DNA of 64,000 bases, taken from positions 4,836,001 to 4,900,000 of the forward strand of contig NZ_CP036537.1 in the NCBI RefSeq assembly GCF_021184025.1, given 5' to 3'. The stretch is from Rhodopseudomonas boonkerdii (GTDB lineage Bacteria > Pseudomonadota > Alphaproteobacteria > Rhizobiales > Xanthobacteraceae). Positions 7,798 to 16,756 of the stretch are shown one piece after another; positions within the stretch are counted from its first letter, which is position 1; each line of letters begins with the position of its first letter. A program made the position numbers and the translations under genes. Below the pieces are notes generated by a model. The model did not search any database. It was not told where the DNA came from and was given only the letters and a program-made list of their open reading frames with translations.

Positions 7798-10610
7798 TCG
7801 GTGGCTTCCCGCTCGCATTCGCACAGCCCCTGATGCTGCTGGGCCTGATCAGCCTGCCCATCTTGTGGTATCTTCTGCGCGTGATGCCGCCGCGCCCACA
7901 GCGCATCGCCTTCCCGCCGACACGGCTGCTGTTCGACATCACGCCAAAGGAAGAGACGCCGTCGCGCTCGCCATGGTGGCTGACGCTGCTACGTCTGCTG
8001 GCCGCCGCGCTGGTGATCTTCGCCGCCGCCGGCCCGATCTGGAATCCGCAGACCGGCCCGAGCGCCTCGACCACGCCGCTAACGATCCTGATCGACGACG
8101 GCTGGTCTTCCGCCGCCAGCTGGGATGCCCGCATCCGCGCTGCCGATGAGCTGATCGCCAATGCGGACAACAACCGCCGCGGCGTCGCGCTGGTGCCGCT
8201 TTCGGAGCCGACGCGCGACATCACGCTATTGCCTGGCGGCACCGCGCGCGTCGCGCTGCGCCAGCTGTCGCCAAAACCCCATTCGATCGACCGCGTGGAC
8301 ACGCTACCATCGCTGGAGCGCTTCCTGAAAGCCACCGGCGACAGCGAGATCGTCTGGCTGTCCGACGGCGTCGATACCGGCCGCGGCAGCGATTTCACCC
8401 AGGCCCTCGCGAAGACCATCGGTGACCGCGCGCTAACCATCTATGACGGCGGCGCGGCGCCTGCGCATGCGCTCGTGGCGGCCGAGAATGCAGCCGCGAA
8501 GATGACCGTGAAGGTGCTGCGCGCCAGCGCCGGCGGTCCCGACGCCGGCATCGTACGCGGTCTCGACGCCAAGGGTTCGCCGGTCGGCGAAGCCAAGTTC
8601 CTGTTCACGCCGAATGACCGCGAGACCGAAGCCGCATTCGATCTCCCCGTCGAATTGCGCAACGACATCGCGCGTCTGGAAATCTCCGGCGAGCGCTCGG
8701 CCGGCGCCGTGCAACTGCTCGACAAGCGCTGGCGCCGCCGCGCCATCGGCATAGTCTCGGGCACCACGAGCGACACCGCGCAGCCGCTGCTCGCCTCGAC
8801 CTTCTATCTCACGCGCGCGCTCGCGCCGTTCGCCGATGTGCGGCAGGGCGACCGCGGCGCGCCGCAGCAGGCCATTACACAGTTCCTCGACCAGAAACTG
8901 CCGATGATCGTGCTCGCCGACGTCGGCACGCTGTCGCCGGACATCCGCGAACGTCTGAATGCTTGGATCGACAATGGTGGCGTGCTGGTCCGCTTCGCCG
9001 GCCCGCGCCTCGCACAGGCGGAGGACGATCTCGTGCCGGTGATGCTGCGCCGCGGCGACCGCAATCTCGGCGGCTCGCTGACCTGGGAGAAGCCGCAGCA
9101 TCTCTCCGCCTTCTCGGCAGACGGCCCATTCGCCGGTCTCGCCGTCCCGAAGGACATCACCGTCAATCGTCAGGTGCTGGCCGAACCGAATGCGGCGCTG
9201 GCCGCCAGGAGCTGGGCGACGCTGGAAGACGGCACGCCGCTGGTCACCGGCGAACGTCGCGGCAAGGGCCTCGTTACGCTGTTTCATGTCAGCGCCGATA
9301 TGCGCTGGTCGGATCTGCCGTTGTCCGGCACTTTCGTCGAGATGCTGCGCAGGGTCGTCGATATCTCCGGTTACACCTCCACGCCTGGTGCCGGTATCGC
9401 CGGCGAAACCGGCACCGAAACTGTCGCGCCGCTGCGCACGCTGGACGGTTTTGGCGCCTTCGGGCCGCCGCCTTCGACCGCAAAGCCGCTTTCGGCCGAT
9501 TATCGCGACCGCGCGACCTCGGAACATCCGCCCGGCCTCTACGGCCCCGCTGACGGCCCGCTCGCCGTCAATGCTCTCGCTTCTGCTGATCGGATCGCGC
9601 CGCTGGATTTCTCTGCACTCAAGGCTAATCGCGCCAGCTACACCAATGCCGAGCCGCGTGACCTGCGCGGCATCCTGCTCTCCACCGCGCTCGCGCTGTT
9701 CCTGATCGACGCGATCATCGTCGCGCTGCTCGGCGGCGCCATCGCCTCGCTGTTCCGTCGCCGTGCAGTTTCGACCATGCTCGCCGTCGCGCTCGCGCTT
9801 GGCACCGTCACCGGCGCGCCGACCCAACTCCGTGCCGATCAGGTCAGCGACGATTTTGCCATCAAGGCAGTGTCGCAGACACGGCTCGCTTACGTCATCA
9901 CCGGCAATACCGATGTCGATGACATCGTGAAGGCCGGTCTCACCGGCCTCACATTGTTCCTGGCCCAGCGCACCGCGCTGGAGGCCGGCGAGCCCGTCGG
10001 TATCGACCCGGCGAAGGACGAACTCTCATTCTTTCCGCTGATCTACTGGCCCATCATCCCAGGCGCACCCAAGCCGCCGCAGGAAGCCATCAACCGCATC
10101 GACGCCTATATGAAGCAGGGCGGCACGGTGCTGTTCGACACCCGCGATGCCGTGGAAGCGCCCGCCGGACCGAATGGCGAATCGCAGACGCCCGGCATGC
10201 AGACGCTGCGCGCCATCCTGTCCTCGCTCGATGTGCCCGAACTGGAACCGGTGCCACCGGCGCATGTGCTGACCAAGACCTTCTTTCTGCTCAACGACTT
10301 CCCCGGCCGCTTCAACTCCGGCCCGACCTGGGTGGAAGCTTTGCCGCGCGAGGACACCGACGAAGCCGCCTCGCGGCCCGCCCGTGGCGGCGACGGCGTC
10401 TCGCCTATCATCATCACATCGAACGATTTCGCCGGCGCCTGGGCGATGCGCCCGGACGGCCAGCCGATGCTGCCCATGGTGCCCGGCGAGCCGCGCCAGC
10501 GTGAATTCGCCTTCCGCGCCGGCGTCAACATCGTGATGTACACACTGACCGGCAACTACAAGGCCGATCAGGTGCACGCGCCGGCACTGATCGAACGACT
10601 GGGGCAGTGA
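7794..10610 (+). CDS. BatA-like / DUF4159 fusion membrane protein
   Basis: 938 residues. The N-terminus has BatA/aerotolerance-type architecture: one membrane helix at about 8-26, the loop PPRPQRIAFPPTRLLFD, then a second helix at about 62-82. A large probably periplasmic region follows, with the vWA-like ILIDDGWSS. A third helix is at about 626-650. Immediately after comes a basic stretch (FRRRAVSTM) and a second hydrophobic segment (about 660-675) ending in GAPTQLRAD, which looks like an internal signal or anchor sequence. The C-terminal 250 residues are a DUF4159 domain (RLAYVITGNTDVDDIVKAGL, DAYMKQGGTVLFDTRDA). It overlaps both its upstream neighbour and, via translation signals, belongs to the MoxR operon. 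Likely a membrane partner of the MoxR/DUF58 system. Confidence 0.85.
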   Translation: MIGGFPLAFAQPLMLLGLISLPILWYLLRVMPPRPQRIAFPPTRLLFDITPKEETPSRSPWWLTLLRLLAAALVIFAAAGPIWNPQTGPSASTTPLTILIDDGWSSAASWDARIRAADELIANADNNRRGVALVPLSEPTRDITLLPGGTARVALRQLSPKPHSIDRVDTLPSLERFLKATGDSEIVWLSDGVDTGRGSDFTQALAKTIGDRALTIYDGGAAPAHALVAAENAAAKMTVKVLRASAGGPDAGIVRGLDAKGSPVGEAKFLFTPNDRETEAAFDLPVELRNDIARLEISGERSAGAVQLLDKRWRRRAIGIVSGTTSDTAQPLLASTFYLTRALAPFADVRQGDRGAPQQAITQFLDQKLPMIVLADVGTLSPDIRERLNAWIDNGGVLVRFAGPRLAQAEDDLVPVMLRRGDRNLGGSLTWEKPQHLSAFSADGPFAGLAVPKDITVNRQVLAEPNAALAARSWATLEDGTPLVTGERRGKGLVTLFHVSADMRWSDLPLSGTFVEMLRRVVDISGYTSTPGAGIAGETGTETVAPLRTLDGFGAFGPPPSTAKPLSADYRDRATSEHPPGLYGPADGPLAVNALASADRIAPLDFSALKANRASYTNAEPRDLRGILLSTALALFLIDAIIVALLGGAIASLFRRRAVSTMLAVALALGTVTGAPTQLRADQVSDDFAIKAVSQTRLAYVITGNTDVDDIVKAGLTGLTLFLAQRTALEAGEPVGIDPAKDELSFFPLIYWPIIPGAPKPPQEAINRIDAYMKQGGTVLFDTRDAVEAPAGPNGESQTPGMQTLRAILSSLDVPELEPVPPAHVLTKTFFLLNDFPGRFNSGPTWVEALPREDTDEAASRPARGGDGVSPIIITSNDFAGAWAMRPDGQPMLPMVPGEPRQREFAFRAGVNIVMYTLTGNYKADQVHAPALIERLGQ

Positions 10611-10618
10611 TGAAGATG

Positions 10619-10709
10619 CATCCTTCGAGACGCGCGCAGGTGCGCGCTCCTCAGGATGAGGGGCCCCTCATGGTGAGGAACATCGCGCAGCGATGCGTTT
10701 CGAACCATC
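10619..10709. repeat. Paired inverted repeat, family A (copy 1), inside the MoxR operon
   Basis: Left arm TCCTTCGAGACGCGCGC, then a local hairpin and CTCAGGATGAGG; right arm CCTCATGGTGAGGAAC to TTTCGAACCAT, its near complement. Related copies lie at 19676-19782 and 32515-32632. It fills most of the 118-base gap between the third and fourth genes of the operon. Confidence 0.75.
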
Positions 10710-10728
10710 GGCACTACGGGAGATCGTA

Positions 10729-12792
10729 TTGAATTACGGCATCGCATTCACGCCGCTCGTCCCGACGCTGGTCCTGTGGATCGGCCTTGCGGCCATCGTC
10801 GTCATCGCGGCGCTGCTGCTGCTCGGCCGCGCACGCGGCGCGGCCATTCGTGTGGCCGCACTGGCGCTGATCCTGCTGGCGCTCGCCAACCCGTCCTTTA
10901 CGCGCGAGGAGCGCGAGCCGCTGACCTCGGTCGCCGCCGTCGTCGTCGACAAGAGTCCGAGCCAGTCCTTCGGCGATCGCACCCAGCAAACCGAAGAGGC
11001 CACCAGGCAGCTTGTCGATCGTCTCAAGCAGGTGAAGGGCCTCGAGGTCCGCACCGTCGAGGCCGGTCAGGCCGATGGCGAGACCGACGGTACGAAACTG
11101 TTCGGCGCATTGTCATCCGCCCTCTCCGACGTTCCCAGCGATCGCGTCGCCGGTGCCTTCCTGATCACCGACGGCCGCGTGCACGACATTCCCGCCAATC
11201 TCACCGGCCTCGGCTTCAAGGCGCCGCTGCATGCGCTGATCACCGGCACCAAGGACGAACGCGACCGCCGCATCGCCATCACCGCGGCGCCGCGCTTCGG
11301 CATCGTCGGGCAATCACAGAAGGTCACCTTCCGCCTCGACGATCAGGGCGTCTCCAATGAGCGCGCACGCGTCACCATCCGCCGCGACGGCGACACCATC
11401 GGCGAGCGCCAGATGGTGTCCGGCCAGACAGTGACCGTCGATATCGATATCAAACATGCCGGTCCGAACATCGTCGAGATCGAGGCTTCGCCCATCGACA
11501 ACGAGCTCACTCTGGTCAACAACCGCGCGGTGGTCGCCATCGACGGCGTGCGCGACAAGCTGCGCGTGCTGCTCGTCTCCGGCGAGCCGCATTCCGGCGA
11601 GCGCACCTGGCGCAACCTGCTAAAATCCGACGCCTCCATCGATCTCGTGCATTTCACCATTCTGCGTCCGCCGGAAAAACAGGACGGCACGCCGATCAAC
11701 GAGCTATCGCTGATCGCCTTCCCGACCCGCGAACTGTTTCAGCAGAAGATTCACGAATTCCAGCTGATCATCTTCGATCGCTATGCCCGCCAGGGCGTGC
11801 TGCCGATCGCCTATTTCGACAACATCGCGCGCTATGTGCGTAATGGCGGCGCGGTGCTGGTCTCGGCCGGCCCGGATTATGCGTCGAACACGTCGATCTG
11901 GCGCACGCCGCTGGATTCGGTGTTGCCCGCCGAGCCGGTCGGCGTCAGCGAGAAGCCGTTCTATGCGCATCTGTCCGATGTCGGCAAACGCCATCCGGTG
12001 ACACGCGGCCTCGAAGGCGCGAACAGTGAGCCACCCAAATGGAGCCGCTTCTTCCGCACCGTCGAAACCCGCAACACCACCACGCCACCGGTGATGACCG
12101 GAGCCGACGGCAAGCCGCTACTGCTCTTGTCGCGCTCAGGCGAAGGTCGCGTCGCGCTGCTGCTGTCCGATCACATCTGGCTGTGGGCCCGCGGCTATGA
12201 AGGCGGCGGTCCGCATCTCGATCTGCTCAGGCGCATGTCGCACTGGCTGATGAAACAGCCTGACCTCGAAGAGGAATCGCTGAAGCTACAGACACAGGCC
12301 AAGGATCTGACCGTGGTTCGCCAGACCATGGGTGACAGTGTGAGCCCTGTCACCGTCACCTCGCCCTCGGGCAAGACGCGCGAACTCACGCTCTCCGCCG
12401 GCGAGCCCGGCCAGTGGCGCGCGACCACGCCGACCGATGAACTCGGTCTCTGGCAGGCCACCGACGGCACGCTGAAGGCGCTGATCAATGTCGGCCCGGT
12501 CAATCCGAAAGAATTTTCGGAGGTCACGTCCACGACCGACATGCTGAAGCCGCTGGCGCAGGCGAGTGGCGGCGATGCGCGGCGTCTCAACGAAGGTTCG
12601 GGCATCGAGGTGCCGCGTGTGGTGCCAGTTCGCTCGTCCACCACCTTCCGCGGCGACGGCTGGATGGGCGTCCACATGCGCGACGCCAGCGTTGTGCGTG
12701 GCGTCGGTGTGCTGCCGATGTTTGCCGGCGTGATCGGACTGTTGCTGCTGCTCGGTGCGTTCGCCGCGACGTGGCTCAGGGAGAGCCGCTGA
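10729..12792 (+). CDS. Large membrane protein of the MoxR operon with MIDAS-like and amidotransferase-like regions
   Basis: 687 residues from a TTG start. Two membrane helices lie near the N-terminus (about 9-31 and 35-55) and one near the C-terminus (about 662-682), leaving a large periplasmic domain. It carries VVDKSPSQS, a D-x-S-x-S sequence resembling the MIDAS metal site of von Willebrand A domains, and later YVRNGGAVLVSAGPDYAS, typical of the glutamine-amidotransferase-like fold in these proteins. An in-frame ATG at 10693 exists, but it lies in repeat family A; GGGAG at 10718-10722, six bases before TTG 10729, and the hydrophobic start favour the later codon. It is the last gene of the operon. 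Confidence 0.8.
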   Translation: MNYGIAFTPLVPTLVLWIGLAAIVVIAALLLLGRARGAAIRVAALALILLALANPSFTREEREPLTSVAAVVVDKSPSQSFGDRTQQTEEATRQLVDRLKQVKGLEVRTVEAGQADGETDGTKLFGALSSALSDVPSDRVAGAFLITDGRVHDIPANLTGLGFKAPLHALITGTKDERDRRIAITAAPRFGIVGQSQKVTFRLDDQGVSNERARVTIRRDGDTIGERQMVSGQTVTVDIDIKHAGPNIVEIEASPIDNELTLVNNRAVVAIDGVRDKLRVLLVSGEPHSGERTWRNLLKSDASIDLVHFTILRPPEKQDGTPINELSLIAFPTRELFQQKIHEFQLIIFDRYARQGVLPIAYFDNIARYVRNGGAVLVSAGPDYASNTSIWRTPLDSVLPAEPVGVSEKPFYAHLSDVGKRHPVTRGLEGANSEPPKWSRFFRTVETRNTTTPPVMTGADGKPLLLLSRSGEGRVALLLSDHIWLWARGYEGGGPHLDLLRRMSHWLMKQPDLEEESLKLQTQAKDLTVVRQTMGDSVSPVTVTSPSGKTRELTLSAGEPGQWRATTPTDELGLWQATDGTLKALINVGPVNPKEFSEVTSTTDMLKPLAQASGGDARRLNEGSGIEVPRVVPVRSSTTFRGDGWMGVHMRDASVVRGVGVLPMFAGVIGLLLLLGAFAATWLRESR

Positions 12793-12821
12793 GCCCCGGT
12801 CGGGTTGCGGAGAAATGGCGA

Positions 12822-12845
12822 CGGGGCAGCACGATCACTGCCCCG
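12822..12845. terminator. Hairpin at convergent gene ends
   Basis: CGGGGCAG (12822-12829) pairs perfectly with CTGCCCCG (12838-12845) across an eight-base loop that contains the stop codon of the TctC gene. There is no T-run, so termination is only inferred from its place between convergent genes. Confidence 0.45.
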
Positions 12846-13818
12846 CGAGATTCATCTCCCGGGTGAGACGCCCCCATTTGGCACTCTCGGAGCGGATATA
12901 AGCGGCGAAGGCATCCGGCGTCGTCGGTGACGGCTGCGCACCGATCACTCTCAACTTCTCAATCACGTCCGGATCGGCCAGCGCCTTCACAAAGATCGCA
13001 TTCAGGCGCGTCATCACATCGCCCGGCGTGGCAGCAGGCGCGACGAGACCGAACCACCCCGTCGATTCAAAACCGGCAAGCCCCTGCTCGGCGAGCGTCG
13101 GCACGTCGGGCAGAAAGGCCACACGCTTGCTGCTTGTGACACCGAGTGCTGTCAGCCGGCCGGTTCGGATCAACTCCAGCGAACTTGGAATATCGAGGAT
13201 CGCAAGGGGAACGTGTCCCGCAAGCACGTCGGTGACGACCGGCCCGGTGCCGCGATAGGGGACCAATGTCAGCCTGACATTGGCCATCTGCGACAGCAAC
13301 GCGGCCGTCATCTGCATCACCGTGCCATTGCCGCCATGACCCACTGACAATTGTCCAGGTTTGGCGGCAGCCGCTGCAATCATGTCCTTCAACGTGGCGA
13401 ATGACGCCCCCGGCGCAGCGACCAGCACGAAGGGAATATCCGCAAGCAGCGTGATCGGCGCCAGATCCTTGACCGGATCGAACGGCATCGATGCGTTGAC
13501 ATGCGGGTTGATGGTCAAAACGCCGGCCGGCGCCACGCCGAGCGTGTAGCCATCGGGCTTGGCCTGAACGACCGCTTGCATGCCGATATTGCCGCCGGCC
13601 CCGGCGCGATTCTCGATGACGAAGCCGGATTTGAGATCGGCAGCCACCACCGGCTCCAACGCGCGAATAAAAATATCGGCGCTGCCGCCCGGCGGGAAAG
13701 TGACGATAATCTTGGTGAACTGCTCCGCATATGCGGAGCTCGACATCGCCGCACCGGTCGCGACCGACGCCGCAATGCCCGCAAGCAGCATTCTGCGGGT
13801 AGGATGGAAAGCGCTCAT
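12835..13818 (-). CDS. Bug/TctC-family solute receptor (1)
   Basis: 327-residue periplasmic binding protein of the Bug/TctC family, receptors for carboxylates and other small polar metabolites. A twin-arginine-like N-terminus (PTRRMLLAG) and hydrophobic stretch end in SSAYA, the probable cleavage site. Family motifs are FPPGGSADI, ENRAGAGGNIG, AKPDGYTLG, and PYRGTGPVVTDVLAGHV. ATG 13818 has AGGAGG seven bases upstream and overlaps the monooxygenase stop by one base (TGATG), so the two proteins are made together. No membrane TctA/TctB genes are nearby, as is usual for Bug proteins. It may deliver or sense the substrate of the monooxygenase. Confidence 0.88.
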   Translation of the reverse strand: MSAFHPTRRMLLAGIAASVATGAAMSSSAYAEQFTKIIVTFPPGGSADIFIRALEPVVAADLKSGFVIENRAGAGGNIGMQAVVQAKPDGYTLGVAPAGVLTINPHVNASMPFDPVKDLAPITLLADIPFVLVAAPGASFATLKDMIAAAAAKPGQLSVGHGGNGTVMQMTAALLSQMANVRLTLVPYRGTGPVVTDVLAGHVPLAILDIPSSLELIRTGRLTALGVTSSKRVAFLPDVPTLAEQGLAGFESTGWFGLVAPAATPGDVMTRLNAIFVKALADPDVIEKLRVIGAQPSPTTPDAFAAYIRSESAKWGRLTREMNLAGQ

Positions 13819-15536
13819 CACTTGCCTCCTGCACTGGCGCGCGCCATCGGAATGGCGTTCGGTATGGCTTCTTCGGTACCCGACGACGATGCGCGGCCGG
13901 TGACGCGTTCGATCAGCGCTTCGGAGTCCCTTGGCACGCCATCGCCGCGCCAGGCGATGTGCAAGTCCGGTCGCACCAAGAGCAAGGCTTCGGCCGGCCG
14001 CGTCTCGCCTGCTTCCTCCGCCGACAGATCGATCACCGTCAGCGGAACGGCGTGACGGCGTGCTGCCTCACACAGTGCAGCCACTTCGCAGGCCGGATCG
14101 TATCGCAGCAACGTATAGCCGGGCCCCATGGCATCGAACACCGAGCGACCGTCGCTAAGCCAGACATGCGGCATACGGGCGCCAGGGACCGTCGATGGCG
14201 TGAAACTTCCCATTGTATAGGCGGGAGGTGTCTCGCCGTCATAGGCGATCACTGGCGACTGGTCGTAGAAGTAGCCGAAATTGAGTCCCGCGCAGCAATA
14301 TTGCTGCACATTCAGATCGTAGGCCGCGCGGCCTATCGCAGCGCGCGCCGCTGCACCAGCCGCGCTGTCGTCTTCGATCTCCGCAGGCACGCCGGCGCGT
14401 TGGTTGATGCTGGCGACTGCGTGCTCCATCGCAAACCGCGACACCTGATCGGTGATGGGCTGGCGTTCGGCTTCATAGGCATCGAGCATGCGTATATCCG
14501 CCCAGCCGTGGAGATACGCTGCCAGCATCCAGCACAGCGAGACGGCGTCGGCGATCCCGGCATTCATGCCGTAGCCGGCATAAGGCATCCACAGATGCGC
14601 AGCGTCGCCGCAGATGAAGGCACGTCGATCGCGAAAGCGGTCGGCCACAAGACGGCGCCCGACCCAGTCTTCCTTGCTGACGATGTCATACGCGAAATCG
14701 GGCCCGACGCCGAGAATGGTGCGGATCGCCCAATCGCGATCGACCGCATCGAAATGCGGCTCGTCCGGCCGCAGATGATTGTGGATCAGCCAGCGGTCAT
14801 GACCGTCGATGGCCACCACCGTGCCGGTTCGGCGCGGATTGAGCGCCAACACCATCCAGGCCGGCTTGTGCGGCTGCATCAGGGTCTTCAGTTCGGGGGC
14901 ATCGATCAGCGTCGACTGCACCCGCTGGATGACCGGCGTGCCGACAAAGGAGCTGCCGATCAACTTACGCGTGAGCGAGCGGCCACCGTCACAGCCAATC
15001 AGGAATTTGGCACGAACGAAGGCGGACCGCTGCGTATCGAGATCGCGGATATCGACCGAGACGCCCGCTGTGTCCTGTTCGAAATGCACCATCTCGGTGC
15101 GTGACAGGATGCTGATCTTCGGATGCGCGGCAGCGTGCGCGAACAGGACGGGCTCCAGATAGATCTGGTTGATCCGATGCGGCGGCTCCGGCGTCGGCCA
15201 CCACGTGTCCGGTCCGTCAGTCGCAGTGTAACGCGTCGCGCGCGATGGAATCGGAATCCGGGTGAGTTCGATTCCCGTCGCAGTGGTGCGATACGAGCAA
15301 TCATTCGGAAAATCGGCCGGCAAGCCGGCGTCGCGCAGCTGCTCAGCTATGCCGAGCCTGCGGAAAATCTCCATCGACCTCGCCGAGACATGATTGCATT
15401 TGACGCTGGGCGGTTCACCGGCGTGCCGCGTCTCCAGCACAATCACGTCGACCCCGCGTGAGGCGAGATCCAGCGCCGCGGTAAGCCCCACCGGCCCTGC
15501 ACCAATGACGACGACCGATGCCTGATAGCTTCGCAT
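13818..15536 (-). CDS. FAD-dependent aromatic-type monooxygenase
   Basis: 572-residue class A flavoprotein monooxygenase. The FAD fingerprint GAGPVG is at residues 12-17, the DG motif is in FLIGCDGGRSLTRKLIG, and the GD motif is in FICGDAAHLWMPYAGYGMN. The C-terminal part beyond about residue 400 resembles the thioredoxin-like domain of PheA/MhpA-type hydroxylases. Such enzymes hydroxylate phenolic or other aromatic acids using NAD(P)H and O2; the substrate here cannot be told. It is divergent from a LysR gene 100 bases away and co-translated with a TctC receptor, suggesting an inducible uptake and oxidation unit. Confidence 0.85.
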   Translation of the reverse strand: MRSYQASVVVIGAGPVGLTAALDLASRGVDVIVLETRHAGEPPSVKCNHVSARSMEIFRRLGIAEQLRDAGLPADFPNDCSYRTTATGIELTRIPIPSRATRYTATDGPDTWWPTPEPPHRINQIYLEPVLFAHAAAHPKISILSRTEMVHFEQDTAGVSVDIRDLDTQRSAFVRAKFLIGCDGGRSLTRKLIGSSFVGTPVIQRVQSTLIDAPELKTLMQPHKPAWMVLALNPRRTGTVVAIDGHDRWLIHNHLRPDEPHFDAVDRDWAIRTILGVGPDFAYDIVSKEDWVGRRLVADRFRDRRAFICGDAAHLWMPYAGYGMNAGIADAVSLCWMLAAYLHGWADIRMLDAYEAERQPITDQVSRFAMEHAVASINQRAGVPAEIEDDSAAGAAARAAIGRAAYDLNVQQYCCAGLNFGYFYDQSPVIAYDGETPPAYTMGSFTPSTVPGARMPHVWLSDGRSVFDAMGPGYTLLRYDPACEVAALCEAARRHAVPLTVIDLSAEEAGETRPAEALLLVRPDLHIAWRGDGVPRDSEALIERVTGRASSSGTEEAIPNAIPMARASAGGK

Positions 15537-15614
15537 TCCAACCTCCCCAATCGCGTCTGCGCGCGTTGCCAGAAGGATATTCTTGCGTTTTAATAATAGA
15601 AGTCGATTTTTGAC

Positions 15615-15633
15615 CTAAGATTGATAAGATTAG
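15615..15633. promoter_or_regulatory. Candidate LysR-type box (CTAA-N11-TTAG)
   Basis: CTAA at 15615-15618 and TTAG at 15630-15633 are inverted with 11 bases between them, containing the T-N11-A pattern of LysR sites. It lies in the divergent region and ends three bases before the LysR start codon, where binding could repress lysR while activating the monooxygenase promoter. Confidence 0.35.
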
Positions 15634-15636
15634 CTA

Positions 15637-16566
15637 ATGAATTCCACCCTTCGTCAATTGGAGGCGCTGGTCGCCATCAACCGCACGGGCTCGATGACGC
15701 GAGCGGCCGAAGAGCTCCGCATCACCCAGGCAGCGGTCAGTCTGCTGCTGAGGCAGCTCGAGCTTCAGTGGGGCGTGACGATGTTCGACCGCACCACACG
15801 ATCCTGCACGCCGACCGTGGCCGGACGCGACGCGGTGCAGGCCGCCGAACGTATCCTCGGCGACTTGCGCGGCCTGACCCATCGGATGCGTGGCTTGTCC
15901 GATGCCCGCAGCGGCACCGTGGCCTTTGTCGCTTCGGCCGGCGCCGCTTCGGCCTTGATGCCGACGGTCCTCGCCGAATTCCGCGCGACCTATCCTGACA
16001 TCGACATCATCATGCGTGATGTCGCGGCCGACCAGATCGTCAGCGCGCTGCTCGGATCGGACGCCGAATTTGCCATCGGCAGCGTCGACGGGCCGGTCCC
16101 CGACGTCTCGTTGACCCCACTGGTCAAAGGACGGCTCAGCGCCATCGGCTGGCCGGGGTGCCCGATCGCAAAGATGCAGAGCTTGTCATGGAACGACCTT
16201 GCGGCGCTGCCGACGATTGCGATGCATCGCGACACCTTGATCCGCGCGCAGATCGACCGCCGGCTGGCGCGCGACGGGAAGAAGTTGATCCCGACCCACG
16301 AGGTGTCCCTCATCAACACCGCGCTGTCGATGACGGCCAAGGGCATCGGCTATTCGATCCTGCCCTCTTACATGATGCCGATCGATCAGTATCCCGGGTT
16401 GATCGCATTCCAGTTGGTGCGACCAACCATTACGCGACAACTATCCTGGATCCAGCAGACCGGCCGCAGCCTCTCCCCGGCAGCCCAGCGGTTTCAAAAG
16501 CTGACCATCCGCGTCCTCGCCCACGCCCATGCCGCTGTCATGACGCGGCGCGCGGAGCCTGAGTGA
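15637..16566 (+). CDS. LysR-family transcriptional regulator
   Basis: 309 residues. The N-terminal winged helix-turn-helix shows MTRAAEELRITQAAVSLLL (about residues 19-37) and the linker helix follows; the C-terminal effector domain begins near residue 90 (GTVAFVASAGAASALMP). LysR regulators normally control the divergent gene, here the monooxygenase and TctC receptor. No clear ribosome site precedes the ATG, and the T/A-rich leader is very short if the promoter is local, so it may be weakly translated or leaderless. The predicted ligand is probably related to the monooxygenase substrate. Confidence 0.9.
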   Translation: MNSTLRQLEALVAINRTGSMTRAAEELRITQAAVSLLLRQLELQWGVTMFDRTTRSCTPTVAGRDAVQAAERILGDLRGLTHRMRGLSDARSGTVAFVASAGAASALMPTVLAEFRATYPDIDIIMRDVAADQIVSALLGSDAEFAIGSVDGPVPDVSLTPLVKGRLSAIGWPGCPIAKMQSLSWNDLAALPTIAMHRDTLIRAQIDRRLARDGKKLIPTHEVSLINTALSMTAKGIGYSILPSYMMPIDQYPGLIAFQLVRPTITRQLSWIQQTGRSLSPAAQRFQKLTIRVLAHAHAAVMTRRAEPE

Positions 16567-16665
16567 GATCGCGGCGTAGACGGCGCGAAGCTCCGAGCCT
16601 GCACCGGCTGCAGTTGCGCAAATCCCACAGCCGCCCGCCATCCACTGCCTTGCGCGCGCGCGCCG

Positions 16666-16690
16666 TTGACACCCCGCCTCTCGCCGCGCA
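16666..16690 (+). promoter_or_regulatory. Possible -35 region and spacer for the DUF2946/TonB receptor promoter
   Basis: TTGACA at 16666-16671 is a perfect -35 hexamer. An 18-base spacer would put the -10 (AATGTT) inside the Zur-like box that starts at 16691, so a bound repressor would block the promoter. Confidence 0.4.
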
Positions 16691-16707
16691 ATGTTACATT
16701 ATAACAT
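16691..16707. promoter_or_regulatory. Zur-like operator
   Basis: ATGTTACATTATAACAT has inverted ATGTTA/TAACAT arms around five A/T-rich bases, close to zinc-uptake-regulator boxes (GTTATAnnATAAC class). It ends 49 bases before the DUF2946 start and overlaps the probable -10 region. Because the next-but-one gene is a ZnuD-like receptor, zinc-dependent repression is a reasonable inference. Confidence 0.5.
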
Positions 16708-16756
16708 CGGTACTGGCTGACCTCTCCGCCATCCGATGTGGGGACGGCCGGTCGGC

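Noticed and set aside
8433..9827. A 464-codon minus-strand frame inside the DUF4159 fusion gene
   Set aside because: Arg/Gly-rich antisense composition and no motifs; the plus-strand protein is coherent over its whole length.
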